DNA of 61,665 nucleotides from DASUZD01 sp036377055 (lineage in GTDB: Bacteria > Actinomycetota > Thermoleophilia > Gaiellales > Gaiellaceae), in assembly GCA_036377055.1 (NCBI GenBank), contig DASUZD010000007.1, positions 1 to 61,665 on the forward strand, written 5' to 3'. The translations under genes and the position numbers were made by a program. Below are positions 7,926 through 16,292 of the stretch, piece by piece (within the stretch, counting starts at the first letter, position 1; every line of letters starts with the position of its first letter). Below the pieces are notes generated by a model. It was not told where the DNA came from. It did no database searches and saw only the letters and a program-made list of their open reading frames with translations.

Positions 7926-8522
7926 GTGCGCGTGCGACGAATCGAGACCTTCGACTTGGAGACCGCGCGTCCGAACTGGCTCACCGGGGGCGCGCTGCGG
8001 CTCGGCCTGCTGAGCCTCTTCATCGTGCTGACGGCGATGGTGCGGCCGCGCCTCACGCATTCGAGCGCCGGCTGGCTGCTCCTCGCGGGCGTGCTGTTCG
8101 TCGTCGTGGGCCTTGCGCTCTTCTCGGTCGCGACGCGGCGAATCGCACTCGCGCTGCCGTTCCTCGACCGGTCGTGGCGCTTGACGGACGCCGTGTTGCT
8201 CCTCCTGCGGCGGATCGGGCTGCCGTTGCTCGGGCTCGCGTTCTTCCTCGTCTGGACGTTCGTCTACGTCGGGATCTGGTGGATTCACCCGCACGAGGCC
8301 TTCCGCGGCCTCGACCCGCACCCGCGCTTCGCGGACTTCTTCTACACAGCGGTCTCGACCGCGTTCATCTCGCCGCCCGGCGACATCCTCGCCCACTCCC
8401 GCGGCGCCCGCGCGGCGACGATGATCGAGATGCTGACCGCGTTCGCCCTTGTCACGGCCTACGCCGGCAGCTTCCTCGAGCTGCGCAGCGCGCGCGAGCC
8501 GTCACTCGACGACCGCTCCTAA
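7926..8522 (+). CDS. two-pore-domain-like ion channel membrane protein
   Basis: A 198-residue membrane protein with about four hydrophobic segments (near residues 25-40, 48-66, 92-118 and 160-182). Between the last two lies FADFFYTAVSTAFISPPGDI, which has the shape of the pore helix and filter of Ion_trans_2 channels, although the canonical GYGD filter is replaced by SPPGD. That loss argues against a classical potassium channel. The start GTG 7926 is the first in frame and has no clear Shine-Dalgarno. The 3' end overlaps the convergent permease gene by 21 bp. Function uncertain. Confidence 0.5.
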   Translation: MRVRRIETFDLETARPNWLTGGALRLGLLSLFIVLTAMVRPRLTHSSAGWLLLAGVLFVVVGLALFSVATRRIALALPFLDRSWRLTDAVLLLLRRIGLPLLGLAFFLVWTFVYVGIWWIHPHEAFRGLDPHPRFADFFYTAVSTAFISPPGDILAHSRGARAATMIEMLTAFALVTAYAGSFLELRSAREPSLDDRS

Positions 8523-9317
8523 CCTTCTTTCAGCGATTCTCCGCCCGACCTCGGCGGCGACCACCACTGCGAGCGAGAGGACCATGACGACGACCGCGAC
8601 CGCGATCACCTGCGGCAGCTGGTTCGGGAAGCGGAGCGCCGAGTAGAGGTAGATCGGGAACGTCACGCGCGTTCCGACCACGAACGACGCGACCGCGTAC
8701 TCGTCGAACGACGTCGTGAACGCGATCAGGAAGGCGGACACGACGGCCGGCAGGATCAGCGGCAGCGTGATCAGGCGAAAGGTCGGAAATCGGCCGGCGC
8801 CGAGGTCGTACGCCGCCTCTTCGAGCGTCACGTCGATCTGGTCGAGCCGTGGCACGAGGACGAGGATCGTGTAGGGCAGGCTGATCACCACGTGCCCGAT
8901 CACGACGGTCAGCATCGACCTCGGCACGCCGAGCGTGTGGAAGAGCAGGAGCAGCGCGATCCCGAAGACCACGTACGGGATCACGAGCGGGCTGAGCAGC
9001 AACGCCGAGATGGCGGGCTTGGCGTAGATGCGGCGGCGCGTGAGCGCGAGCGCGGCGAGCAGGCCCAGCACCACGGCGCCGGCGCTCGAGAGGGCGGCGA
9101 CGATCGCGCTCGTCCCAAGGGCGCCCTTGAGCTCGGAGTTCGTGAGGAACTGGTGGTACCAGTGGAGCGTGAAGCCGCCCAGTGGGAACGACGGCACGGG
9201 CGAGTCGTTGAACGAGAAGATCAGCAGGATGAGGATCGGCGCGTAGAGGAACACGACGACCGAGCCGAAGAACGCCCGCAGGAGCCGTGCGCCGTTCTTC
9301 GAGAGCGCGACGTCCAT
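8502..9317 (-). CDS. potC: ABC transporter permease, spermidine/putrescine type (PotC-like)
   Basis: A 271-residue inner-membrane permease with six predicted helices and the BPD_transp_1 coupling segment EEAAYDLGAGRFPTFRLITLPL (EAA loop), followed by PAVVSAFLIAFTTSFDEYAVASFVVG, characteristic of PotC. It probably forms a heterodimer with the PotB-like protein and takes substrate from the binding protein at 10253. Its ATG overlaps the potB stop by 1 nt (TGATG), so the pair is translationally coupled. No ATPase gene lies nearby. Substrate is most likely a polyamine; other small organic compounds are possible. Confidence 0.85.
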   Translation of the reverse strand: MDVALSKNGARLLRAFFGSVVVFLYAPILILLIFSFNDSPVPSFPLGGFTLHWYHQFLTNSELKGALGTSAIVAALSSAGAVVLGLLAALALTRRRIYAKPAISALLLSPLVIPYVVFGIALLLLFHTLGVPRSMLTVVIGHVVISLPYTILVLVPRLDQIDVTLEEAAYDLGAGRFPTFRLITLPLILPAVVSAFLIAFTTSFDEYAVASFVVGTRVTFPIYLYSALRFPNQLPQVIAVAVVVMVLSLAVVVAAEVGRRIAERRLGAVVE

Positions 9318-10231
9318 CAGTCCGCCGCCACCTGCCTCGGCTGGAGGAACCGCGCGAACACGACGGTGAGGAGCGCGACCACGCCGAGCAGGAAGAGCGC
9401 GAGCACCGAGCCCGTCTCCCAGTCGGGGAAGCCGGTCCCGAAGAGGTCGACGATCTGGTTGCCGTACATGTAGCCGCTCGCCCCGCCGACGAGCGACGGC
9501 GTCACGAACTCGCCGAGCGTGGGGATGAACACGAAGAGGAAGGCCGCGACGACGCCGGGCATGGAAAGCGGCAGCGTCACGCGCCGGAACGCCTGGAGGC
9601 GGCTGGCGCCGAGGTCGCTCGCCGCTTCCAGGAGACGCCGGTCGAGGCTCTCGAGCGACACGAAGATCGGCAACGCGACGAACGGCAGCCAGATGTAGCC
9701 CAGCACGAGCATCACGGCAAACCTGCTGTAGAGCAGCTGGGAGAGCGGGTGGTCGGCCGACCGGAGCCCCGTCCAGTAGAGGAACGAGTTGATCACGCCC
9801 TGGTTGCCGAGGATCACCTTCCAGGCGAGCACCCGCAGCAGGTAGCTCGTCAGGAACGGCGCGATCAGGAGCAGGAGGAGGACGTACTTCCGCTTCGTGC
9901 CGGAGAGCGCCAGGTAGTACGCGAGCGGGTAGGCGAGCAGCACGATCACCGCCGACACGCTCAGCGACATCTTCACCGACTTCCAGAACAGCGCGAGGTA
10001 GACGGAGCTGTGGGCGAAGGCGCGCCAGGCGTCGAGCGTGAAGCCGTGCGGCCCCGGGTCGAGCGAGTAGACGTCGAAGCTGTACGCCGCGACGATCGCG
10101 ATCGGCACGACGAAGAACACCGCCAGCCAGAGCAGCGGTGGGCTGAGCAGCGCCGGGGTCGTCAGGTCGAGCCGCAGTCGCCTGCGGCGGCGGAGGTGCG
10201 CCGGCGGGTCGCGGGCCTCGGCGACGGCCAT
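9317..10231 (-). CDS. potB: ABC transporter permease, spermidine/putrescine type (PotB-like)
   Basis: A 304-residue permease. An Arg-rich cytoplasmic N-terminus precedes a first helix at about residues 30-50, and five more follow. The EAA loop reads LLEAASDLGASRLQAFRRVTLPL, then PGVVAAFLFVFIPTLGEFVTPSLVGG, typical of PotB. The start ATG 10231 is about 20 bp after the binding-protein stop, preceded by the AGGAGAG of CTAGGAGAGAC. It belongs to the minus-strand operon regulator-potD-potB-potC. Confidence 0.85.
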   Translation of the reverse strand: MAVAEARDPPAHLRRRRRLRLDLTTPALLSPPLLWLAVFFVVPIAIVAAYSFDVYSLDPGPHGFTLDAWRAFAHSSVYLALFWKSVKMSLSVSAVIVLLAYPLAYYLALSGTKRKYVLLLLLIAPFLTSYLLRVLAWKVILGNQGVINSFLYWTGLRSADHPLSQLLYSRFAVMLVLGYIWLPFVALPIFVSLESLDRRLLEAASDLGASRLQAFRRVTLPLSMPGVVAAFLFVFIPTLGEFVTPSLVGGASGYMYGNQIVDLFGTGFPDWETGSVLALFLLGVVALLTVVFARFLQPRQVAAD

Positions 10232-10252
10232 GTCTCTCCTAGCCCGAGGTCG

Positions 10253-11365
10253 CTAGGACGCCTTCACCTCTTCCCAGAGCCTCGCGTAGACCGCGCGCCG
10301 CGGGATGTCGCGGTCGAGATGGGCGTTCGGCTCGGTCACCGCGCGCGGGTTGGTCAGCCGCAGCACCTTGAGCAGGTCGCTCGACGACGGCCGCGCCCGG
10401 ATGTTCGCGTGGCCGTAGCCGTAGTTGTCCTCCAGCCACTTCGCCGACTTCGTCGAGCTCCACGCGTCGACGTACGCGTGCGCGAGGTTGTAGCGCGGCG
10501 TCCCCTTGAGCAGCATGAGCATCCCGACCCAGGCGATCGGCTTCTCCTTCGGGCGCATGTAGACGACCTTCAGCCCCTTCTTCTTCATCTGCACCCAGTC
10601 GTTCGGCCAGGCGTACGCGATCCAGAGGTCGCCCGATCCGAACGCCTCCCAGAGGTTGGTCTCGGACGACCAGATCAGCCGGACCAGGCTCTTCTTCGAC
10701 TTGAGGAAGCTTTGGGACCGCTTCAGCTCCGAGTCGCTCTGGTTCCACGGGTTCTTCATCCCGAGGTAGAGGCCGGCGAGCGTGATCATGTTCAGGTCGT
10801 CGAACCAGGCGATCTTGCCCTTGTACCGGTCGTCGAAGATGAGCCCCCACGAGCGCGACCTCGGCTGCACCTTGTCGCTTCGGTAGAGGATCGCGTCGAA
10901 GCCCCAGTCGTCCGGGATGCCGTACTGCTGGCCGTTGTACTGACCCGCCTTGACCATGAACGGGTTCAGGTACTTGAAGTTCGAGATCAGCTTCGGGTTC
11001 CACGGCTGGACGAGGCCGCTCGTCGCGAAGTACTTGACCCAGCCCACGTACGGTCGGAAGAGGTCCGCCTTGAGCCCGGCGTGGAGCTTCGCGAGCGCGT
11101 CCGACTCGTTGGTCATGTACGTGAACCGCGGCTTGTTGCTCGGGTAGCGCTTCACGTACTGGGCGAACATCGCCTGGCCACCGTCGTTGCCGTAGCCGGC
11201 CCAGTCCATCACCTGCAAGCGGCCCGACTCGGCCGTCAGCCGCTCGAGCGCCGCTCGTGCCGTCCCGACGGGACCTGCCAGTAGCGTCGCTCCGCCCGCC
11301 GCAGCCGCGAGCTTCAGGAGATCCTCGCGGCTGAGCCGCCGCTCCGCTTCGTCCTCGATGCCCAT
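10253..11365 (-). CDS. potD: polyamine-type ABC transporter substrate-binding protein (PotD-like)
   Basis: A 370-residue extracytoplasmic solute-binding protein. After a charged N-terminus, LLKLAAAAGGATLLAGPVG resembles a signal sequence with RR in EAERRLSRED upstream, so Tat-like export is possible. No lipobox Cys is visible. Blocks typical of PotD/PotF: LQVMDWAGYGND, YGIPDDWGFDAILYRSD and SGDLWIAYAWPNDW. ATG 11365 follows a strong GAGGAGG. It is the second gene of the operon, downstream of the XRE-cupin regulator. Polyamine binding is inferred from family; exact specificity is unknown. Confidence 0.82.
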   Translation of the reverse strand: MGIEDEAERRLSREDLLKLAAAAGGATLLAGPVGTARAALERLTAESGRLQVMDWAGYGNDGGQAMFAQYVKRYPSNKPRFTYMTNESDALAKLHAGLKADLFRPYVGWVKYFATSGLVQPWNPKLISNFKYLNPFMVKAGQYNGQQYGIPDDWGFDAILYRSDKVQPRSRSWGLIFDDRYKGKIAWFDDLNMITLAGLYLGMKNPWNQSDSELKRSQSFLKSKKSLVRLIWSSETNLWEAFGSGDLWIAYAWPNDWVQMKKKGLKVVYMRPKEKPIAWVGMLMLLKGTPRYNLAHAYVDAWSSTKSAKWLEDNYGYGHANIRARPSSSDLLKVLRLTNPRAVTEPNAHLDRDIPRRAVYARLWEEVKAS

Positions 11366-11391
11366 CTCCGATCCTCCTCATCCCCCCTGGC

Positions 11392-11970
11392 TTAGTAACT
11401 GGGCGGGCTGATGATCCACATCACCTCCGCGAGCTCCTCGCCGGTGTTCGCGATGCGGTGCGGCGTCGAGCTTCGGTAGTCGATGCTGTCGCCGTGCTCG
11501 AGCTCGAACAACTGGCCGCCGAGCTCGAGCTGGACGGTCCCCGAGAGGACGACGAAGAGCTCTTCCGAGTCGCCGTGCGCATACGGCTGGGCCCCGGTCG
11601 ATCCGCCGACCTCGAGCTCGCCCATGAAGACCTCGAGGTGGTGGAGCGGCTTCGGGGTCAGCAGCAGCTTCCGGCCGAGGATGCCGAACGAGAGCGCCGG
11701 TCGCTCGTCCCGCCGGAGGACTCGCGGCCCCGGCAGGCCGGCGGGCTCGAACAGGTCGGCGATCGACACGCCGAGCGCGTCCGCGATGCGCCGCAGCGAA
11801 GCGACGCTCGCACTCGACCGGCCGCGCTCGACCTGGCTCAGGAAGCTCTCGCTGAGGCCCGAGCGATCCGCAATCGTCCGCAGCGTGCAGCGCCGGAACC
11901 TGCGCAGCGCCCGGAGCCGCTCGCCGACATCGACCTCAGCGGCGGAAACGTCGGGCGCGCTCGACGGCAT
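11392..11970 (-). CDS. XRE-family regulator with cupin sensor domain (PuuR-like)
   Basis: A 192-residue regulator. Residues 14-70 are a helix-turn-helix of the Xre/HTH_3 type (TIADRSGLSESFLSQVERGRSS), and residues 120-190 are a cupin_2 barrel (GDSEELFVVLSGTVQLELGG, then HRIANTGEELAEVMWI). This architecture is that of PuuR and related sensors of amines, amino acids or aldehydes. It is the first gene of the potD-potB-potC operon, 26 bp upstream of potD, so it probably senses the transported compound and autoregulates. No operator was identified. Confidence 0.82.
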   Translation of the reverse strand: MPSSAPDVSAAEVDVGERLRALRRFRRCTLRTIADRSGLSESFLSQVERGRSSASVASLRRIADALGVSIADLFEPAGLPGPRVLRRDERPALSFGILGRKLLLTPKPLHHLEVFMGELEVGGSTGAQPYAHGDSEELFVVLSGTVQLELGGQLFELEHGDSIDYRSSTPHRIANTGEELAEVMWIISPPSY

Positions 11971-12149
11971 CCACGAGCTCCTAAGGCGCCGACTTGGCGG
12001 CGCCGCCCGTCAGGACGTGCGGGCTTTGCCCGTGCGTCCGTCTGAACCGACCGGTCGACACGCAGGAACGCATAGCAGCCGCCTCGTAGTGTCGTCGAAG
12101 GAAAACTGAAGCGACCCTACGGGGCCGGTGAAGTCAAGTCAATGCGGCT
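11971..12149. promoter_or_regulatory. gap between the regulator and the HD-GYP gene
   Basis: A 179-bp non-coding stretch upstream of the XRE-cupin gene and downstream of the HD-GYP gene, both on the minus strand. It should hold the promoter of the transporter operon. A small hairpin CGGGC-TTTG-CCCG is visible near 12018-12032. I cannot point to a clear -35/-10 pair or an operator. Confidence 0.3.
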
Positions 12150-13523
12150 CTACGAAGCCGCGGCGAGGCGCGGGCGCGGCTCCGGCGCCGGCACAAGGAT
12201 CTGGCCGGTCTCCATCGCGCGCTCGAGGGCGCCGACGGCGTCGGGGCAGAACTGGATCCCGGTCGCGCCGCGGATCTCCGCGAGCGCGAGCGCAGGCTCG
12301 AAGCCGGCACGGTAGACGCGGTCGGTGACCATCGAGTCGAGCGCGTCCGCGAGGTGGACGACGCGCGCGAGGAGCGGGATGTCGTCGCCCCGAAGGCCAT
12401 CGGGATAGCCGCTGCCGTCCAGCCGCTCGTGGTGGTGGCGGATGATCGGAACGGCCGCGTCGAGGAAGCCGAGGCGCTCGATGATCTGGGCCCCTTCCTG
12501 GGAGTGGGTCTGCATGATCTTCCACTCCTCCGCGGTCAGCCGTCCGGCCTTGAGGAGGATCGCGTCGGGGATCGCGATCTTGCCGATGTCGTGCAGGAGC
12601 GCCGCCTGGGCGAGGACCTCGAGCTCCTCCGCGTCGAGGCCGAGCTCCGCGCCGATCGCGAGCGAGATGTGGCGGACTCGCCGCGAATGACCGGCCGTGT
12701 ACGCGTCGCGCGCGTCGACCGTCGCTGCGAGACCCTCCATCGCCGCGCGCGAGCGCTCTCTGAGCAGCTCGTTCGCGTCCTGGAGCGAGACGTTCTGGCG
12801 CTGGATCGTGTCCGACGCCCGCTCTAGCTCGCCGGCGCTGCGCTGGAGGTAGTAGATGAGCATGAGCGGCGCCAGCGCGAACGGCGCGATCCACCGCTCG
12901 ACGCCGCCGAGGACGGCGAGCGAGACGCCCATGGCGCTGAGCGAGAAGTCGATCCAGAGATCCTCGACCGTGAAGAGGCGTGTCTCCCTCGGGCCGACGC
13001 GCCGGGCCGCCTGGAGCATCGCCGTGAGCAGAAGCCTGTTCACCACGAGGAAGGTGACGGTCGCCGCGAGCCCGCTCAGGAGGAGCAGCGGCGCACCTGT
13101 CGCCCGCGCCGCCCAAGCCGCGGCGAGGCTCGACACGACGTAGTTGCAGATGTTGAAGGTCTGGACGTACCAGCGGTACCGCCGGCGGATCCAATCCGGG
13201 ATGTGCTGGATCACGCACATGAGCACCAGGAGCGGCGTCGGCAGAAGGAGCGCCCCCGCGATCACGAAGACGAGCGCGGCGTGGAAGACCTGGTGACGCG
13301 ACGGCTTCGGGAGCGCAAGGACCTGCGTCAGTGCCGCTGGGATCGCCAGCGAAGCGAAGAGAAGCCAGCTCGAGGCCGGAACAGGCGCCTCGAATCCGAC
13401 GCCGGCACTCCACGCCGAGATCGCGACGATGACGAACAGCACCGCGAGCCCAGGGGCCGGAAGGCCGTCGACGGCGAATGCGCGACGACGCCGATGGAGA
13501 GAAGTGTCCGCAGCTTCGACCAT
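12150..13523 (-). CDS. membrane HD-GYP domain protein (cyclic-di-GMP phosphodiesterase type)
   Basis: A 457-residue protein. About seven hydrophobic segments fill residues 20-230, then a short coiled-coil-like linker (RQNVSLQDANELLRERSRAA) leads to an HD-GYP domain. The HD motif is HDIGKIAIP and the GYP motif is HHHERLDGSGYPDG, both intact, so hydrolysis of cyclic-di-GMP or a related dinucleotide is plausible. ATG 13523 is chosen; the frame stays open for 65 more codons upstream, but that part crosses the C-run/G-run box and is unlikely to be translated. It diverges from the 32-residue peptide gene with the box between them. Confidence 0.78.
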   Translation of the reverse strand: MVEAADTSLHRRRRAFAVDGLPAPGLAVLFVIVAISAWSAGVGFEAPVPASSWLLFASLAIPAALTQVLALPKPSRHQVFHAALVFVIAGALLLPTPLLVLMCVIQHIPDWIRRRYRWYVQTFNICNYVVSSLAAAWAARATGAPLLLLSGLAATVTFLVVNRLLLTAMLQAARRVGPRETRLFTVEDLWIDFSLSAMGVSLAVLGGVERWIAPFALAPLMLIYYLQRSAGELERASDTIQRQNVSLQDANELLRERSRAAMEGLAATVDARDAYTAGHSRRVRHISLAIGAELGLDAEELEVLAQAALLHDIGKIAIPDAILLKAGRLTAEEWKIMQTHSQEGAQIIERLGFLDAAVPIIRHHHERLDGSGYPDGLRGDDIPLLARVVHLADALDSMVTDRVYRAGFEPALALAEIRGATGIQFCPDAVGALERAMETGQILVPAPEPRPRLAAAS

Positions 13524-13623
13524 GGCAGAGGCGCGGGGAGATCGAGGTTGCGCCCCTACGCGATATAGACGCGTCCAAAAGTGCGTGCCTCCCCCGTTCG
13601 CGGGAGGAAAACGACTGCCGTAA

Positions 13624-13643
13624 CCCCCCCGGTAGGGGGATGA
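13624..13643 (+). promoter_or_regulatory. C-run/G-run box, copy 1
   Basis: The sequence CCCCCCGGTAGGGGGATGA (here preceded by one more C) lies 100 bp before the divergent HD-GYP gene and about 87 bp before the first 32-residue peptide. The same 19-mer occurs at 16282-16300 at nearly the same distance from the second peptide gene. It can fold as C5/G5 or act as an inverted-repeat operator. It could serve both divergent genes. Function is inferred from conservation and spacing. Confidence 0.5.
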
Positions 13644-13679
13644 TCGCGAGCCGAGTCGCTGCTTAATCGATGGAGGACG

Positions 13680-13717
13680 TGTGCGTTTTTGCGGCGACTC
13701 GAAGGAGGTGACGCACA
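13680..13717 (+). promoter_or_regulatory. hairpin enclosing the ribosome binding site of peptide A
   Basis: The arms TGTGCGT (13680-13686) and ACGCACA (13711-13717) pair perfectly. The loop contains the strong Shine-Dalgarno GAAGGAGGTG and the 3' arm ends in the A of the ATG. The second peptide gene has identical arms (16336-16342 and 16365-16371). Such a structure could make translation conditional, but this is a prediction. Confidence 0.5.
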
Positions 13718-13815
13718 TGCTGCGGTGGAACGTTCGCTACGTCAGGGCGGTCATCGCTCTCGGCGCGTTCGCGGCTCTGCTCGTGGATGCCGGGGCGGGA
13801 CTTCGTTGGTCGTAG
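13717..13815 (+). CDS. 32-residue membrane peptide A
   Basis: A 32-residue peptide beginning MLRWNVRYVR, followed by a hydrophobic stretch with a central Asp (LLVDAGAG) and ending LRWS. It matches the peptide at 16371 in 25 of 32 positions; differences are mostly conservative. An AAGGAGGTGA Shine-Dalgarno ends 6 nt before the ATG. The Arg/Trp-rich start with a hydrophobic middle suggests a membrane-associated micropeptide. It sits 60 bp before the GGDEF/HD-GYP gene on the same strand. The conserved leader, start and length support a real gene. Function unknown. Confidence 0.7.
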   Translation: MLRWNVRYVRAVIALGAFAALLVDAGAGLRWS

Positions 13816-13874
13816 CAAATTCGAGCGGCGGGGCCGGACCTCTCCGGCGTCGGCCCTGATCCGCCCACCCTGCC

Positions 13875-15710
13875 GTGCCTTCGATGAGCCCGCGCATGCC
13901 GACCCAGATCGGTGGATTCCCGATCCGCCTCTTTGCGTACGTGGCCCTCGCGGTCAGCCTCGCCGTTCCGGCGGTGCTCGTGGCACTGGTGGAGCTGGCG
14001 CTGAAGCCACCGTCGGCGGCCGAAGGCGCCGGGATCGCGCTCTTCCTCATGCTCGCGCTCGCCGCGGATTTCCACCCCGTGCCCCTCGACGAGGAGGGCA
14101 ACGAGGTCTCGCTTGCGTTCGTCTTCATCGTCGCCGTTCTCCTGATCTTCGGCTGGCACGTCGCCGTCCCGATCGCGGCTGTCAGTGTCCTGGCTCCTGA
14201 GCTCGCGCGTGGGCGACCGCCTCTTCGCGCAGCCTTCAACAGCGCCGTCTACACGCTCGCCGCTCTGGCTGCGCTCGTCCCGAGGCTTGCCCTCGGCTTT
14301 CTGCCGGGGGACGCGGCCGAGCGCGTAACTGCGGCCGCCTTTCTCTGCGGAGCCGTGTACGTCGTCATCAACGTCGCGCTCGTCGCAGGCGCGGCATCGC
14401 TCGCACAGGGCGTCGCCTACCGCCGAGTCTTCAGCGAGAACCTCCGCTACGGCGGCGCAGCGTTCGGGATCATGGCGTTCTTCGCCGCTTTGGCGGCGAA
14501 TCTTTGGCACCTGAAGCCGCTACTGCTCGTCTTGCTCGCAGGGCCGTTGTTCACCGTGACGCTCTACCAGCGCAGCGTTCTGCGCTCGCGCATCGCGCTC
14601 CGCGACGCGAACACGGACAACCTGACGGGACTGGGAAACCATCGGGCGTACCAGGCGGCGCTGCGGACGAGCGTGGAGGAGGCCCGAAAGACGGGCGCAC
14701 CCCTGTCGCTCTGCCTGCTGGACATCGACGATTTCAAGCGCCTGAACGACGGCTACGGGCACGGGCTCGGCGACGAGGTGCTCGTGCGCATCGCCGGCCT
14801 GCTGAAACAGGCCGAGGGGACGCAGGCCTTCCGGTTCGGCGGCGACGAGTTTGCTGTCCTCGTCCCGGTTGGCGATGCCGTCGCCTGCAGCCGATTCGAG
14901 CGTGTCCAGCGCGAGCTTGCCGGAGCGGAGCTCTCACCCGACGGTCCGGTCACGATCAGCGTCGGCATCGCTTCCTTCCCGGCACATGGCCGCGACGCGG
15001 AGGCGCTACAGGAGGTGGCCGACGGGGCGCTCTACTGGTCGAAGCGCCACGGGAAGAACCGTGCCTGCATCTACAGCCCCGGGATCGTCCGCGTGCACTC
15101 GACCACAGACCTCGAACGCGAGGCCGAGCGCGCGGCGCGTCTTCGCGCCGCGACGAACCTCGTGCGGTTCCTCGACGCCAAAGATGCTTCGACGGCCAAC
15201 CATTCCGAGATCGTCGCGACGCTGGCGGCCGCGATCGGCGAGCAGCTCGATCTCGACGCGGACACGATCGCGCAGCTGCGACTCGCGGGGCTCCTGCACG
15301 ACCTCGGGAAGATCGGGATCCCCGAGCGGATCCTGCAAGCCCCACGGGGGCTCACCGGAGACGAGTTCGCGATCGTCCGCCGTCACCCTGAGATCGGCCA
15401 TTCGCTGCTCGAGGGGATCGACCTCGCGCCGGTCGACGACTGGATCCTCCAGCACCACGAACGCTGGGACGGCCTCGGCTACCCGAACGGCCGTGTCGGC
15501 GCGGAGATCCCGCTCGGGGCGCGGATCATTCACGCTGCGGACGCCTTCGAGGCGATGACGGCGGGACGCACTTACCGCGGCGCCCGCTCGACCGAAGACG
15601 CGCTCGCGGAGCTCCAGGACCAGGCTGGAGCGCAGTTCGATCCCGACGTCGTCGCCGCCTTCGAGCGCTACCTCGCCCGAGTCGACGAGCGCCTTCTCCT
15701 CTCCGCCTGA
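13875..15710 (+). CDS. membrane GGDEF + HD-GYP protein (cyclic-di-GMP turnover)
   Basis: About 611 residues. Residues 15-240 contain seven or eight hydrophobic segments (a MASE-like sensor). A GGDEF domain follows with NTDNLTGLGNHRA, LLDIDDFKRLNDGYGH and FRFGGDEFAVL, the signature being intact, so diguanylate cyclase activity is plausible. An HD-GYP domain occupies about 430-600 with HDLGKIGIPE and HHERWDGLGYPNG, also intact. A bifunctional enzyme is therefore possible, with the balance set by the sensor. GTG 13875 is the longest likely start; ATG 13884 is an alternative, and neither has a good Shine-Dalgarno. The DUF5317 gene follows after 6 bp. Confidence 0.8.
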   Translation: MPSMSPRMPTQIGGFPIRLFAYVALAVSLAVPAVLVALVELALKPPSAAEGAGIALFLMLALAADFHPVPLDEEGNEVSLAFVFIVAVLLIFGWHVAVPIAAVSVLAPELARGRPPLRAAFNSAVYTLAALAALVPRLALGFLPGDAAERVTAAAFLCGAVYVVINVALVAGAASLAQGVAYRRVFSENLRYGGAAFGIMAFFAALAANLWHLKPLLLVLLAGPLFTVTLYQRSVLRSRIALRDANTDNLTGLGNHRAYQAALRTSVEEARKTGAPLSLCLLDIDDFKRLNDGYGHGLGDEVLVRIAGLLKQAEGTQAFRFGGDEFAVLVPVGDAVACSRFERVQRELAGAELSPDGPVTISVGIASFPAHGRDAEALQEVADGALYWSKRHGKNRACIYSPGIVRVHSTTDLEREAERAARLRAATNLVRFLDAKDASTANHSEIVATLAAAIGEQLDLDADTIAQLRLAGLLHDLGKIGIPERILQAPRGLTGDEFAIVRRHPEIGHSLLEGIDLAPVDDWILQHHERWDGLGYPNGRVGAEIPLGARIIHAADAFEAMTAGRTYRGARSTEDALAELQDQAGAQFDPDVVAAFERYLARVDERLLLSA

Positions 15711-15716
15711 CCCGGC

Positions 15717-16292
15717 ATGGCACTCGTCTACCCGCTCCTGCTCGGCCTCTTCCTCGCGCCCCTGCTTGGCGGCGACCTCCGACGCCTGGCCGACCTGCGC
15801 CTGCGGGCGACCCGCCTGATCTACCTGGCGCTGACGCTCCAGCTCGTCGCGTTCCCCGTCGGCGCCATGCCTTGGCAGCCATCCGATACCACAGCCGTCG
15901 TCCTCTGGCTCGCGTCCTATGCCTGCCTCGCCGCAGCGACCGGGATCAACATCCGCCTGGGTGGCATGCCGCTGATCGCCGCCGGCCTGGTCGCGAACCT
16001 CGCCGCGATCGTCGCCAACGGCGGTCATATGCCGGTCCTGCCGGCCGCGATGCGCGCCGCCGGCCGCTCGTACCACGTCCACTTCAACAGCGCCGCGGCT
16101 TCGGCGCCTCACCTTCCCTGGCTCGTCGACCGCTGGGCTGTGCCCGACTGGATCCCCCTCGCCAACGTCTTTTCGGTCGGCGATGTCCTCATCGCACTCG
16201 GCGGCGTCTTGTTTCCGCTCGTGGCGACAGGTGCATGCCGGCTCCCAGCGTCACGGGCTGCGGGAGCCGAGGCAAGGCTTTCCCCCCGGTAG
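15717..16292 (+). CDS. DUF5317 membrane protein (copy 1)
   Basis: A 191-residue protein with about five hydrophobic segments, matching DUF5317: LVYPLLLGLFLAPLLGGDLRRLADLRLR at the start, VANGGHMPVLPAAM in the middle and ANVFSVGDVLIALGG near the end. It begins 6 bp after the GGDEF/HD-GYP stop, so it is co-transcribed. Its last codons run into the second C-run/G-run box and the TAG stop (16290-16292) lies inside that box, so the operon ends where the next regulatory unit begins. Function of the family is not known; the context suggests an output or partner of cyclic-di-GMP signalling. Confidence 0.7.
   Translation: MALVYPLLLGLFLAPLLGGDLRRLADLRLRATRLIYLALTLQLVAFPVGAMPWQPSDTTAVVLWLASYACLAAATGINIRLGGMPLIAAGLVANLAAIVANGGHMPVLPAAMRAAGRSYHVHFNSAAASAPHLPWLVDRWAVPDWIPLANVFSVGDVLIALGGVLFPLVATGACRLPASRAAGAEARLSPR

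Noticed and set aside
13644..13716. A cyclic-di-GMP riboswitch in the peptide leader
   Set aside because: Neither class I nor class II core sequences can be found; only the short hairpin around the ribosome binding site is supported.
13524..13718. Upstream extension of the HD-GYP protein by 65 codons
   Set aside because: It would read through the regulatory box and the peptide leader; the ATG at 13523 directly precedes a normal N-terminus.
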